From Heligmosomoides polygyrus polygyrus (lineage: Eukaryota; Nematoda; Chromadorea; Rhabditida; Heligmosomidae), in contig OX377202.1 of the NCBI GenBank assembly GCA_947396885.1, positions 23,002,001 to 23,066,000 of the forward strand: a stretch of DNA of 64,000 nucleotides, in the 5' to 3' direction. The first letter of the stretch is position 1; each line of letters opens with the position of its first letter. The notes under the pieces were generated by a model, which had not been told where the DNA came from, did no database searches, and saw nothing but the letters and a program-made list of their open reading frames with translations. Position numbers and translations under genes: made by a program. Below are positions 12,156 to 25,087 of this stretch, one piece after another.

Positions 12156-12473
12156 GATTAAAAAATCATGACACGCGTAAGTAAGAACTCGATCAAAAAT
12201 ATGAGAAATTCTGGAGAATTGCAACAACACACCATCTACAAAAGGTTTTTTTACGAGCAATAAGGTGTCTAAAACGAGACCTGGACATGTTAGTGACATT
12301 CTCTTCATCACCTATAAGTGGGTAGAGCTCCTTACTATTTTGATACGTGAGTAAGATCAACCTAACTTAAGACCTGACAACTCTGGGATACAACCTAAGT
12401 CTTCTTATTCTACTTCTGGTCAGTGGCACCAAAAAACTCTGCAGAGTCTATTGGAAGCTTTCTAGATCATTGG

Positions 12474-12860
12474 GCACTAGGCGAAACATAGAGGACCTAA
12501 TAATGCTATTTAAAATTACAGCATTATTAGGTCCGCTATCTTTCGCCTAGTGCACAACGAGGGTAAACCTAGTTGTCTTGCCCTATCAGCACCATTGGGA
12601 ATGTCGGCATAGCCCATTCTACAGCATCTCTTGAACAGCTTTCTCGTGTAGTTGTCTTGAACGCTCTCAAGGAGCTTAATGAATTTCTTTTGACAGGGGT
12701 TAAACACGGTGCTGGCAAATTCCATGATGGGTCTTACATAGCATATGCAGACACGCAAGTGAGCTGGGAATCGTCTGCATTAAGTGTCTTGAACAAGTTC
12801 TAAGTCCGATGGTTTGCTTTGTTCACAAGCGTTTTGTAATGCGAGCCAAACTTAAGCTCA
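12474..12860 (-). mobile_element. LINE fragment with inverted terminal duplication
   Basis: The minus strand reads YVRPIMEFASTVFNPCQKKF, NYTRKLFKRCCRM and ARQLGLPSLCTRRKIADLIM, a well-preserved CR1/Jockey-like C-terminal region. At its downstream end a 34-base stretch (12520-12553) is repeated in inverted form at 12474-12507 with two mismatches and a 12-base spacer. Confidence 0.8.
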
Positions 12861-13294
12861 CTCAATATGAGGACACTTAAGTCCTTAGCTTCCGTAACCT
12901 GCTCCAAGTTAATACCCTTAAGACAATAGGCTGGAGAATACGACTGGTGCTTAGACTGCATAACAATGCTGCCCTAAGCCGCATGATGCATATGACAACA
13001 AAAATTGGTGACCAGTAAAAATAAGCTCTACGCTACCCTTCCGTCTTACCGTTAGACCTGTAACTCATTGTCCCCTAAATCGAACCAGTTATATTACAGT
13101 CGGTGAAACCTCAAGGAACCGCAACCGCGTGGTAACTAGCGCGTTGAACCCATTCGTCCCTCATGATAATTGCATCTGGATTCGCTCCACACCTCAGCCG
13201 AAACACTCTCGACAATACGCCTCACGGAACCGCTAAAACTATTGATGAACTATTCACATACATATATTGGAGGGCTAAAGCATTCGTTTAATTT

Positions 13295-13560
13295 CCACGT
13301 CAGTCAAAACGTGTTTCAAACCAAATTGACCGCTATTCTAGCCAAGCTTGACGCTTCAGAAATCGATCTTAACTCCTTTCAGGTTAAAAAGGCATCTTCT
13401 ACAATAATCTAAAAATTAAATTTAAATTTTCTCAGACAAAAATTTAGGATGACTCTCCGAGAAGGTCAGAATAATTCTTGTCCAGGAAAATTGAGTACTA
13501 CTTTCTTTGGAATTTTTAATTCACTCGCCCCAATTAGTAAACCCATCGTTTGAAATTTAA
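13295..13560 (+). repeat. AT-rich dispersed repeat, forward copy
   Basis: Shares CAAATTGACCGCTATTCTAG and the TTTTTAATTCACTCGCCCC end with the other copies. Confidence 0.6.
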
Positions 13561-13867
13561 TAAGATTTTTTATCTTCAAAGGAAAAAAGGGGATAAGGAG
13601 GAAATATTAGTTTAAGACTTGTTTCATAGCGCAGGAAGGCAAATGTTCTTACAGATAAGTCATTGTGTCGACACTCGATGCACCCGTTCAGGATGCAATT
13701 TTCATGTGCTTGATAGCAAAATGTTTGTTTCTGAGGAGATACACGCTTGTTAACGATACCACAAAAGCAAATGTAAAAAAAAACAAATGACAATGTACCT
13801 TACTTTGTTTAAAAAAACATTTTAGTTTTCATATGTCAGGATGATGCAAGATGCATGTGCTCAGTTG

Positions 13868-14251
13868 TCACAACGATGTTTTGTTGCGATCAAAACTTCT
13901 AGCGCCAGACAGGACTCGAACCCGCACCTCCCTCTGACCGGGGGAGGGTAGAATGCTCTACGCCTTTACACCACCTGCGCCGTTTGATCGAACGCAACAT
14001 CCACACCTCGTGGGACCGATCAGCACCCACCCGTATCCGGGATAAGCTGGCCGCTGATATCAGCATGGAACCAGTGAAGCTGATGGTCTTGATAGAAACA
14101 ATTCAAATCAGTTTCTTTGAGACTCAATTGGCTGGTATCGAGGTTGTAAGCTGTCACAACGATGTTTTGTTACGATCAAAACTTCTAGCGCTAGGCGGGA
14201 TTCGAACCCGCATCTCCCTCTGACCAGGCGGGAATGCTCTTCGCCTTCATG
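13868..14251 (-). repeat. Two copies of the second tRNA-derived family
   Basis: tRNA-like sequence at 13901-13980 has a B box GGTTCGAGTCC and a partly paired acceptor. A truncated copy at 14187-14251 has GGTTCGAATCCCGCC. Both share the flank GTTTTGATCG-CAACAAAAC with 58.1 kb, and 13981-14090 is shared with 58167-58230. Confidence 0.65.
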
Positions 14252-14480
14252 TGCTCAGTGTTTCAGGACGCTCAGAAAATAATGTGAATGCCTACTTTTG
14301 GGTTCATTTAAAGCAGCTCCTCTAATTTAAAGCTGTTTATGTGAGCTTATATCATCTTCGAAACAATTGTTCAGCTAGAGCGAGCACTATAAAAGGTACA
14401 TTCCACAGCTTCAAAACTGTGTCTGCCATTAATAGTGCGCTACGCTGGAGGAGTCAATGGAGTGATCTTAACATATAACA

Positions 14481-14794
14481 AGGATAAGCATGAAGGACGG
14501 CGTCACTCTTTTATTTTATTTTTTTTTTGGGGGGGGGGGGATGCGCCACGCATATGTACTATGTACTTCTGCGGGATGCCATGGAGGTGATGTGAATGCA
14601 TATTGTTGGCCACACAATGACTGGCCAGCCGATGAACAAGTCAGCGCTTTATCCTTCCCAGACAACCCTGGTACCATTTCACCAACCCCAGAGGGATGGG
14701 CTGCTTGGTGGACCTGGGCGAGAAAGCCGAAGTAGGAATCTGGTAGAGGATGAATGCCACAGCCGGCACCTGCTCCGACTCCGCTACACTCGCC
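14481..14794 (-). mobile_element. tRNA-derived SINE with homopolymer expansion
   Basis: Full-length copy. The tail-side GGGAT motif has expanded into T and G runs (14509-14540), so the exact length of this run may be unreliable. Confidence 0.85.
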
Positions 14795-15167
14795 CTATCT
14801 TTACACATGGCATGTAAGAATTGTCACTTAGCCTCCAGGTCTTTTCAGATACGGCGCGTTTTTACCAAACATACATAGCATTGAGAGTAAATAACCAAAT
14901 GACCACACCACGAGTTGTGGTCAACTCGATTGGCCCTGAGACGGAATCGAACCCAAGATCGATTTCAGCGCATTTTTTCGGCATCAACACGCAAATGACA
15001 AATGTGGTAATATCGATGAAAGTGCTACAGCATCAGCACTACTTCGTCTGACTGGACCGAAACCGCCACCAAATTGTAGCATTACGTATGTTGATTGTTT
15101 GAGTGTGTGATAGCTCTGTAGGAGCAGGCGCTGGCCATTGAGTGCACTCGATTTTTAAGCTTCTTGA

Positions 15168-15357
15168 TCGGATTTCCCGCCCAGGCCTAGCACGCCCTCC
15201 ATCCCCTGCGGTTAACTGCTATCAGACTCGTTTGAATAAGAAAAGAGCACTGATTTGTCCATCGGCAGGACACCGCAACTATAAGCCAAGTGCGCATTCA
15301 AACTGCCTCCACGACGTAGACTGTAGAAGTAGAAATCGTGGCGCATCCTAAAATGGT
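15168..15357 (+). mobile_element. SINE, 5'-truncated
   Basis: Starts at the B-box end (GATTTCCCGCCCAGGCC) and ends at GGCGCATCC. The A box is absent. Confidence 0.65.
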
Positions 15358-15699
15358 TTGACTAGAGCCTCCTCCTTTATCGTAGTTAAATAGACGAGTC
15401 GGATAGATGCAGTTTGGCCTACTATGAACTTGTGATGGTCGGACGATAGGAGATTCTGTGCCTAACCCTTCAATGGTACATCTGTTGGCTATTCTTAAAT
15501 CCAGGAGCGATCGGAGGGCTGGGCGTGCTCTGAACCCTGAATTCGGGGTGCATGCGAGTGCCAACGCTTCCTCCGACTGCGCTCCACACAGCCACTAGCA
15601 TTTCCAATCCACAGGACTCGGAAAATGGAATGCCTGGACAGCACTAAATCAATTCGGTGTGTATATGAGAGGTGGATTCTCTTCTGATTGCGCCATACT

Positions 15700-15960
15700 T
15701 GAATTTTCAAGGCTTTTACCATTCTCAAGTGAAATTGGATACCTTTCAAAGCAAGCTTGAATTTTTAAAATCGAACTACTCATCCATCCAATCAAACCCA
15801 GCTCTAGCAGGTAAAACCATGTACTTTTCAAGAAGGGTATGACAATTTTATCCAAGGATTAGTATGATTTGCTTTTGAAAATTTCAATTCACCTGCAAAA
15901 AGTAATTGCGCTATCTGAAACTCTATAAAAAAACAGTTTTTTTGCAGAAAATATTATAAC
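15700..15960 (+). repeat. AT-rich dispersed repeat, forward copy
   Basis: GTGAAATTGGATACCTTTC leads to AAATTTCAATTCACCTGC, as at 1.3 kb. Confidence 0.55.
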
Positions 15961-16189
15961 ATTTGGAATTACAGAAATTTTTCAGTGTTAAAGGAAGAGG
16001 ATGGGCCATGCACGCGGCTAGGTGTGGCGATTCTCATTCGATTGTGTGTTCACATCAGTGTTGCTCAATGCAAGCAAAATTTCCGCTATCAATTAAACGA
16101 AAATCGCGACGATCTGGACAAGTGTTTGGCGGGATAATCTTTAACCCCTTTAATCTTTTTAATATTAATTTTTAATTTAATAAATGTTT

Positions 16190-16560
16190 TAACGCGTTAT
16201 TGTTCTTTAAAAAAATGAAAATTTTATAAAAATTTGGAGCAGGTGAAATAAAAAACTGCAAGCAGACTCATACAAAATTTTCCTGCTTTTTCAGAAGATT
16301 ATTCTTAATGCCTTGGACAGAACCTATTTTGTTATGGCTCGAAACTTTTTGGAGCAGTTGAGTTAAAAACTGCAAGTAAACTCATGCTAAATTTTCCTAG
16401 TTTTCCAGAGAAAATTATTCATTATGTCGTATTCATTGTGAAAAGAAAATTATTCATTATGTCTTGGAAAGAACCTTTTTTGATGTGACTCGTTTTCCAT
16501 TGGGAGATGTTGGTTCCCAAGCTCGTCGAACTTGCTTTGTTTGAAAACGTCCAGTTAGTC
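16190..16560 (-). repeat. AT-rich dispersed repeat, locally duplicated
   Basis: GGAGCAG-TGA-TAAAAACTGCAAG recurs at 16236 and 16350, and AAAATTATTCATTATGTC at 16412 and 16445, so this copy has been duplicated in tandem. Confidence 0.6.
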
Positions 16561-17028
16561 TTGAACATTTTGACGGAAACCGCTATAGAATACTAATAAG
16601 GGGAGTAGAGCCTTCGATGAGATTTTCGGAGGCAACGAAGGCTGAAGAACTAGAAGCGTGAGTGATTTATGGACAGCTGCGAAGCGATTGACTGGTCCTG
16701 AAGTCTGAGCCTCCTGTTGGCAATAGGATTTACTCTTACCTACCATTAAATTTTACACTTTGTTTCTGTTCATTTTCAATAAACCAACTTTCTCAGTAAC
16801 CTTTTGTGCTGAACTGTTTTGTATCACCTTTTGGCAGAACAAAATTCTACGTTCTACTTTGGCTAATCTTCAAAACGCCAATTGTTGCTGTGACCTTTTG
16901 TGCAAAGCTGATCTTGTATCACTTTTAGCCAAATAAGTATTAATGATCCGCATTCCTTAATGGGTATAACGGACGAGAATGGAATACAAGCAACAGTGCA
17001 GCTCAATCCTGCCAAGGTAAAGGCTTAC

Positions 17029-17166
17029 CAGTCGCGGCTCCCTATAGTTGACAGAGTACTGCGCTCTACAGCGGCACAGTAAGCCCAGAAGGCAGGCGGC
17101 TATCAGACGGCCACGATTCGACGAACCTGCTGCCCAAGTACCAGTAGAGGGCATCTCGAACTGCAC
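17029..17166 (-). CDS. Candidate first exon with signal-peptide-like segment
   Basis: In a GC-rich block, 46 codons run from ATG to the donor CGACTG/GTAAGCC. The frame contains RLIAACLLGLLC followed by RAQYSVNYREPRL, which resembles a secretory signal and mature start. The other frame of the same strand (17066-17401) and a plus-strand frame (17193-17481, ending CGCAG/GTACTT) are also open, so GC content alone may explain it. Product not recognised. Confidence 0.22.
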
Positions 17167-19084
17167 TCGAATCGAGGGCGTGGTCTAGACGATCATAAGC
17201 GGGGCGGACGGCGATCGGCAGCAGCCACAGCAACAGCAGCTCGGCCAGCCGGTCCGGGAGATCTGAACACCGTCGGACGGACGGACAGTCTGCGGAGGGC
17301 GCCGACGAGGGCGTCCACGGCTTCCGCCGCCACGAGTTCGACGATGGCTCCCAGCCGACTGGCCATTCAACGTCCTCATCCCGTATGCAAAAACGGGGCA
17401 CGCGACTTATTGAAGCGGATTTTCAGCCGAAAGACGCCGTCGTCGCCGTCTGGCAGACGACGATCCGCTCCATCCGCAGGTACTTAGTAATCGACTGTCG
17501 AGGCGCGAGCGAGTTGAGTTGGGAACTAGTTACGGCTTGGATTCACCACAGACGGCGCAGGTAGTAACGCGGAAACTCAGCGATCCGAGCAAATTTCGTC
17601 CAGATAATGACTAGCTGTGTTCTCTCTCACAGCGCTGGCATTATGGTCTGCGGTTCAGGAAACCTTAGAGAAGGCTTTAGGCTGTACAATTCCGTTGGCC
17701 CCCTCGCTGCAATATCCAACGCCCACTTTCCTGCGTTAAAGTGGGTCGGATTCATAAACGGTTAAACCCGCGGGTACGCGCAGTAAACCTAAGCCAAATC
17801 GTCTGTATAACGGCGGTGGTGAATACTCCACGATCCAAGCGGGCATTTCCGCATACCCGCGAAGATTTCGCGCCTTGATGCGCGTAAAGGCCTCCGCACA
17901 CTTTTGCGGCAACGCTGCGGCCCTTTCTTTCCCTATAGATTCGCACCATTGTTGCCGCTGCCGCCGTCACAGTTCCGTCTGCATGTAGCCGATCGTAGCA
18001 GGGCTCTAGAGTGGCAAGAGACGCGTTCTCTATGCTCCTCGATTGATACTGATCAGCTGAGTCAAATTTTGAATTTCTCGCAGCGCCAGTAGGTCCGCTT
18101 CGCAGCCCCGCCCTCTGCTGGGTAGTTCTAGCTTACCTTTGACTCGCTTCGTGAATATGAGTTGTACCAACTACGCATCACGGGTGCCTGGGCCCGGATT
18201 CACCAAGCGGAATGTACGGGTTGAAGAAACCGGAGGTAAGACCACCACTCACCCGCCGTAGTTATAAGACACGACTCCTATTCATCAAGCGAATCGAAGG
18301 AGCAGTACAAGAACCCAGAGAGACACGCAGAAGATATTTAGCGCAATTGCAGAAGCAGGCCACAAAAGGCCGCAAAGGGTAGGTAAAGATGTTTAAGGAT
18401 AATTACCAAAATTTGAAAGACGTTGTTAAGGAGAGCACCCGGGGCCAGAGGATGAAGGCTATAACTTACTAATGCCTTGGCATTTGTAAGTAAATGATAC
18501 GGAGGGGCATAGCAGGGATACCGAACGCTCATTTTTTCACACAGAAGACATGGAAACGTTTTTTGCTAAGCTTGTTCCAGTGATAACATATACAACAACC
18601 ATAAAGTTAAGGTAATGCTAAATATGTGCTAAATAATAATAGGATAATAGGATAAGCTGTCACCTCGTGAGAAGAATTGACCTCAGAGGAACGTATTTTT
18701 GTAAATGTGGTGCGAAATGATAGCGGGTATGCGGATGTACCCACAACGACCGCCAGGGTTTTCTCGACTGATTGATATACGCAAGGTGTGGCAGGTGTCG
18801 TGGATGCCACATCGTGGGTACGTACTAATCCCAATACCCTGCATACCCATGGATTCCCACTAGTATGCGGGGTATTAGGGTAGGTAGGACGGGATTAAGG
18901 GTACGACATCCCTTAGATGCACAATGCGCGGCACATCCCAAAACGATTTCATTAACGCTGGGTTTTCATTCTTAAGATTACAATAGACGTGCAAGTTTTT
19001 TAAAACTTTAACTGTCTTCCTTAGTAAGCTCTGCGTCTCATTATAGCCAACCCATCCATTCGCCATTCCGAATAAGTTATTTGC

Positions 19085-19262
19085 TTCCAGATTGGTTTGG
19101 GAAGGATAAAGCACAAGCTCTCCCATCAGCTGGTCAGCGCCCCTCGTTGTGTAGGCCAAATACGCATTCCAATTCCCTCCACGATACCCCGCGAAAGTTG
19201 AATGCGTGGTGCACTCCGGCTAGGAATTGATTAGTGCCTTCCTTTATTATTTATTCTTCCCG
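19085..19262 (+). mobile_element. SINE, 5'-truncated
   Basis: Contains TGGGAAGGATAAAGCACA through the TTTATTATT tail. A second tail fragment lies at 18905-18960. Confidence 0.7.
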
Positions 19263-19407
19263 TTAATATCCTAATGGTGGAGTGCCACTAGGAGACTAGA
19301 GGGAAGAGAACGTTAACTGATGCAGCCCTAGCGCATCCCTCGCAGATTTATGAGCACAGACAGGCTAACAGTAAATGATAATAAAATATTTGTGCCACCT
19401 ATCTCAC

Positions 19408-19701
19408 CTGTCGTTCCGTTGTTAAGCTGGTCGAGCGGGTGCAAGCAGCCATCTTCATACATCTCTGCAGCGTGCCAAAGTGGCCCTGTGAGTCATCCAC
19501 GGTCGAATATGTACCACGAGCAGCATCACGTCGATCGTTCAGGCTTTTCACGATGAAGAGCGACGAACGTGTTGGTTTGCGTCTTAGTGTCCTTTTCACA
19601 TCCCATGGATTCATTCTCTCACAGTCCTCATCCAGTAATTGTTTTCGAAATGATGAAACGTCGCTTGACCTGCCCACCCAATTTTTGACGACGGAGCCCA
19701 T
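19408..19701 (-). CDS. Candidate coding exon, unrecognised product
   Basis: An ATG-initiated frame of 98 codons ends at a strong donor, ACAG/GTGAGATAGG; an in-frame TGA lies three codons upstream of the ATG. The product is polar and basic (starts MGSVVKNWVGR, contains KRTLRRKPTRSS) with no signal peptide or membrane segment. I do not recognise it. SINE pieces lie just downstream, as expected for an intron in this window. No partner exon could be fixed in phase. Confidence 0.35.
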
Positions 19702-21167
19702 GCGACTTCATGTCTCAGCATCTTTATGCCACTATCTCAATAAGTGACACATCGACTTAAAGATTGGTTCGTTTGAATCAGGATTATTATGCAGATCACT
19801 ATCAGCCACTAGCACGGTCCTGACGAACACACCCCGAATGCTTACCGCATCATCTAGGCGCGCGTTGGCGATGGAGTGCGAAGTCCATCACTCTTAGCAT
19901 TACACACGCGAACCTCTCGTCGCCAAGGGAATTCGGATCTGGGAACCAGGCTAGGGAAGGGACTCCAGGGTGGGTGCCATCCAAGCTGCTCGTGTGGAAA
20001 CTGCTTTCGTCATTCAGGGGGAGTCCGCTGCAGGGTTATGCGCTACTCGAGCGGCGTACACATACGGCTAGAAAAATGCGCAAAAATTGCCTCAAAGATG
20101 CGTGCACGTTGAAACTCCCCAAATCCCAAGTAGCAGCTGAAATGCACGTATGCCACAACGCTGTGGAACCGATCCACCACCCTCCCTCGCATCGAGCGAC
20201 CCCACTATCCACTGTACCATGGTGCGGCTCCAGGAGAGTCATCGCGGGCTCACAAGAGATCGATCAAATGTCAACGTGGACGTTGAAGCGCGATCCCTCA
20301 GCTAGGAGACAGCTTTCTATGACAGTTTTCGCGCTCCATCACTAACCGATATACGGTAACAATTCGGGGGTGCATCCTTCAGAATCGTTTTACACTATCA
20401 GCCCACTAGCCTTAGGACTTCGCTGATTCAGGAAATACTAGAAAGTAATGATTAAAAAGTGATATACTAGACTTGTTGTTTTCAATTTTCAGTTTACTTC
20501 ATCTATGGTTTTGTTTAGCTGGTGATTTTTTTTTAATTTTTGCTTCTCGCAGTGGGTTTAAACTGAGCGGATGTTTCACTCTTCTCTCACATAATTTTTT
20601 CAAGCTGGGGGTGCGGTCTAATTATGTTTAGCTGTCTTTATATTGTGTCCTTTTCTCTCTAAATATTTTCCTTTCCATTATCAAATTCCTTGTTATGCCT
20701 CCTGTACTTCGGTCACGGTGTGGAGGCTCCTACATAATAGCCACCCCGGCTTGTCGTTTTCGACTCCCAATACTGGCTATTAACCAGCACTTGGACTGAT
20801 GTCTTTTTACATGCCGATTTCATTTCTTTTGCTTCCTGGCCGCCGCCGAGGTGCGTACCAGTATAATGAGGTCTCTGAAAGACGGGACCCGCCTGGCGGT
20901 GCGTGCCCTGAGAGCTATGGACTAAACACATTACACAATGTTTAACTTGAAATGTTAGCTGGTTTTCGCCCCTACACCGTATATTTCAGTACTACTATAT
21001 ATACGCGAATTTTTCTCAAATAAATAATTGATTTTAATATCAATATTCCACTATAGTTATTCTTCTATTGAAAAATGCTCTTCTATTAAAGCTCCTCTCA
21101 GCAGGTTTCAAGTCTGTGCTGGGGGAGTGAAACATCTGCTATGAAAGCTCCCTTTCTTATTGTTTAG

Positions 21168-21412
21168 TTGGTCACAAAGGATTCTGTCATTTCGCTCTTT
21201 CTTCTATCTAGCCGATTTAATGGGTCCTATCTAATGTGCTCTCTTCCTTTTCTGATGTTATTTTTGCTTGTTTCGTTTCTCCTACTGAAACCTTTTATCC
21301 ATCACTATTGGGTTTTTGTGTTCGGTTCCTTGGAGTGCTTCCTTTATGGCTGACTGTCTGGTGGTGCACGCCGTCTTGCGGCGTATTAAATAAATAAATA
21401 AATAAATATACA
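21168..21412 (+). mobile_element. Probable LINE 3' end with hairpin and (TAAA)n tail
   Basis: A T-rich stretch ends in the hairpin ACGCCG-TCTTG-CGGCGT (21368-21384), ATT, and five AAAT units. The open frame here (21168-21353) is hydrophobic low-complexity and not a recognised protein. Confidence 0.45.
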
Positions 21413-23800
21413 TTGAAAACATACAAAATCGAAAATGGCTTTCAACTCCAATCTTTGCAGATTTCGTGAGGATGATTTTGACGATGTGTTATTTAAAGCT
21501 GCCGCTTGGAGGGGTAAAAACATTTCTCTGTCAGAACGGTTCACATTTTCAGCAGATTGTCGTGTTCTGTCGTCAAATTTTCATTCATGTACATCATATT
21601 CTTCTCCAATTTACTACCTTATTTTAAGGATCTCTAACTCAATTTCAATGCGATATCACTGCGGATTTTTATAGAACTGCTTCCTAACATAGCACTTGAA
21701 TTATGACTTAATTCCGATTTCGCGTTTCCAAGATTCAAGTCGTAAAACACAGGTACACGAGAACAAGGCATTTTCTGCTATTACGGAAAATGACCAAAAC
21801 TCTTCATCTTCATCATCCGCGCCATCTTATTTATTTCAGATTATACGTTTCTCTAGGTGAGGGTATCAAAACTTAATACCTACTAAATCTTACACTATAA
21901 AGCGTGGGCAATGTGGAGAGTATTCAAGGCACTAAAACGGCGAGAACTTTCGGGACGTCCTAATATCAAGCGATAGACATTCTATACTATTAAGAATGCA
22001 TTTATCAGCCGGTGCACTATTACAAAAATTAAAATTTCATTATTAAATGTTCTACTCAAAATGCATTCATCAGTCGGCGTATGGGTTGTACCCATGTGCA
22101 TATGTCCTGCTGCTACATCGCTCAATGGAAATTGAAGTATTCACTTAGTTACCATTTTTCGTTCAATTTCACTTGTAGTCGAGTGTTAACTGTTTATTTC
22201 CTGCGGTAGTTGAAATAAATTCAAGACAGAAAATGCTGGTCTTCTTCGCCACACCCTGGGCGGTGCAGCCAACAGTGGGGCACTCAGTTTGCCTCACGCC
22301 ATACACCTACCAAATGGGAGTTTATGGATAACTGATACGTGCTCTACGCACTGCTGCCGTATTTTCCTAGCAGCTGCACGATCGATGCCACCAAAACACA
22401 AATCAATTCAATCGATGACCTTTCGCTTTTGGATTAACGGCGATTGTGCCGGCAACAATAGACATCTTTGTCTGTGTGACCAGTCCCGTCGTCGGAGCTT
22501 TGTCGACCATAAAATATCGAATTCATGGCCGCCAGTTTGCAACCACCCAGCCGCACGATGAATCCCAGCAGCTACAACAGTGTGAAGGAAAAAGGAGTCT
22601 GAATTATTTATTATCTCCTCATGCACACATATGCACCATATATACACAATGACAACAGCTTTATGTTCAATATAGAATGTTCTCTCAAAAATCGAAGAAA
22701 AAATCGAAAAAATCACGGCGTATCACCTCACTAAGTAGAACTCTATGTATAAAAGCACGATCACCGTCACGACTGAAATGCAACGAGAAAAACTGGAACG
22801 CAAACACACTACGAAAGCGCTGCACAACAACTCGATACAACGAATTTCGCACGGAAAAAATCCTTGCAAGGAAAATGACAATGACAATGATGATGATGAT
22901 GTGTCTTACACGTCTTTCAATTGTAAAACTCCAGAAAAATTGTTTCAAAAATATGAAAGGAAATCAAAACGCTGATTTGGAAAGGTAGGGACGGAGGGGG
23001 CTCCTACCGTACTTTTTGACGTGGAATATATTGCACGCCAGCATCAGCCCACTACGAATCCCACAATGAGGCACCGTAACCAAGTTCCGGAAACTCTTTT
23101 AGATGTCGCTTTTAAAGTTCTCCATGGAGTTTCTAGGCGACAACATGCTGATTTCCGCAACCGCCACGAGCAAAGTCTAAACAGCACCTTGAGTCCCACC
23201 CTCACGAAAGCAATATTGGGCCGGATTCATCAAGCAGCGGGTATAGGGAGAGATACCCTGAAGGAAACGTACCCACGCACTGGTTGGCGGGTACAATTCG
23301 TATTCATGAAAGCAATCAAGGTATGGTAGAACTAACATTAAGCCTCTCGCAAGAACGGCTGATCTCAGTGGAGCGCCATTTTGTCAATGGGGCACGGAAT
23401 CCTTGCGTGTATATGAGGATATGTCCACGACGATCGCTGAGTATTCTCTACCCACCGCTAAACCCACTATGTGAGCGGTAATGTTTATCATGAATGCCTC
23501 ATCGTGGGTATGTCTCTACCCCCGCTCCCGCATATCCGCGGCTATAGGCGTCGATGATCCCTGTAGTGTCTGTGGTCTCCAAGCGGGACGTACTGGTGCT
23601 ATGGATGCTCCCGCGCCTGATAAAAGTCTAAAACTGGAGGCAGCCACAAATTCTAAGGTGATCAAGGAACTTTGGTGCTCCCAGGCTATCGAGATCTAGA
23701 ACTCAAGAAGCCATTTTCCTGGCTGCAACGATTTTTGAAGCTCGTCTACGGCCTTATAGTACACCGCTGGTGCCTGAAGAAGGCACTATACTTGTGCCTT

Positions 23801-23950
23801 TTCGACTATTCGAATAAATTATTCGAACAATTCCAGGTTTTCGAGTACTCAAAACTTCCTGATTTTCGATTATCCGTTCGAATGCGAATATTCGAAAACT
23901 GGAAGTATCGAAATCGAAGAGTCAAGTTTAATACATTATTCGAATAATTA
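23801..23950. repeat. Cluster of ATTCGAA motifs
   Basis: ATTCGAA, TTCGAATA and TTTTCGA variants occur at least seven times in 150 bp in both directions, with partial palindromes. Function unknown. Confidence 0.5.
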
Positions 23951-24943
23951 TTTCAACAGATGAATAAGCACAACTATAGAAGGCATTCGGAATTCGATAT
24001 CCGCATCGCGACCGCAACGCTTGCGGTAATTAGTGGCTATACTTCTGCCGCGCATGATCGCCTTGCTGCAGCCGTGTCACGCATGTGTAGATGGCATGAA
24101 TGATTCAGGAGTCACAGCGTGGTGACTACGCAAACAAGAACAGTCTCTTCATGATGGCAAGTCACGAGTTCGATGGAGCGCACATGTAGATCCCAAACTG
24201 CCCAGTTGCGCGCTCCGAGCTCAACGCCTGACCTGCCACAATGTGCAGTGGATCAGAGATTCACGATGGAGCGCTTTTGGGATAATTTAGCTGATACGGG
24301 TAGAACGATAATGAGCTGTACCTTACCTTCACAGCACCGAGCATCAAACAAAGGTTAGGGCACAGCGCAGAAGTGGGCACCTTTGAACTGTCGTTCCATC
24401 CTTCCGTACAATAAGACAGACTTCCAGGAAGAAGGGCAGCCTTTTTATAGACTTCACAAAACTCCCCCATTACAGCACTCAAACGGTGGCTCCTTCCACT
24501 CGCTATCGACAAGGTTACCATGTCATGGCGTTACGGCGGGGCGTACGCAACCGACAATGTGCTGGCGAAGCCGCCTTTGTCCCAATCGTTTCCAACTCAG
24601 CAAATGAATCGTTCTGACTAGTAATGACATAACGCTTCTAAAGACATCAGCTTAACGCTCGCTTGGGCAATGATGAACAGATTAACGCGGCAAACGCAAC
24701 CGACGACGACAAAAACCTCTCTGAGGCTGATATGAAGCTACAATAAGGGATTAGTTACCGCTACACATTCACTGGCTGCTTCCAGTGCCGACGACATGCG
24801 GAAATCCATGTCTTTTCCGGGTGCTCGAGGTCACTTCTGCTCAGGAGCAGACAGTCAGAGTAGGTGAGACCAGAGGGATGACAAGGTTCTTGAAGGAGCA
24901 ACGCGACCGGGCGACTTGTCGCACCACCGACAATCACCGGTGG

Positions 24944-25087
24944 TTAGTTCATGAGCTCTGGTGGTGGATTGTAGATGGTCTTCTCCTTGTAGTAGACCTC
25001 CTCGTGCTCCTTGTCGCATATCAGTAACAACGACGCTCCAAACGTGAACAGGGTGGCACCCCATGCAAGACCGTATGACCAGTCGAC
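24944..25087 (-). CDS. vab-9: vab-9-like exon 6 (fourth helix, tail, stop)
   Basis: The exon begins after ATACTCTTTTTAG and has 48 codons including TAA at 24944-24946. It encodes VDWSYGLAWGATLFTFGA, the most conserved block of the family, then a charged tail with EEVYYKEKTIYNPPPE that may be a cytoplasmic interaction or phosphorylation segment (inference). No clear AATAAA was seen in the next 300 bp on this strand. Confidence 0.9.
   Translation of the reverse strand, partial: VDWSYGLAWGATLFTFGASLLLICDKEHEEVYYKEKTIYNPPPELMN

Larger units (their letters stand above)
18190..23580. repeat. Scattered GGCCGGATTCATCAA-type elements
   Basis: Ends at 18190 and 23218 (a third at 17745) share the terminal motif seen at 53.17 kb. 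ATGCCACATCGTGGGTACGT (18802) and ATGCCTCATCGTGGGTATGT (23492) show that two of them share interiors. The elements fill only parts of this interval; 18900-22980 otherwise holds SINE pieces, the candidate exon at 19.4 kb and no clear gene. Confidence 0.45.

Noticed and set aside
22677..22988. Lys/Arg/Met-rich frames on both strands
   Set aside because: Low-complexity (AATGATGATGATG) sequence; no domain.
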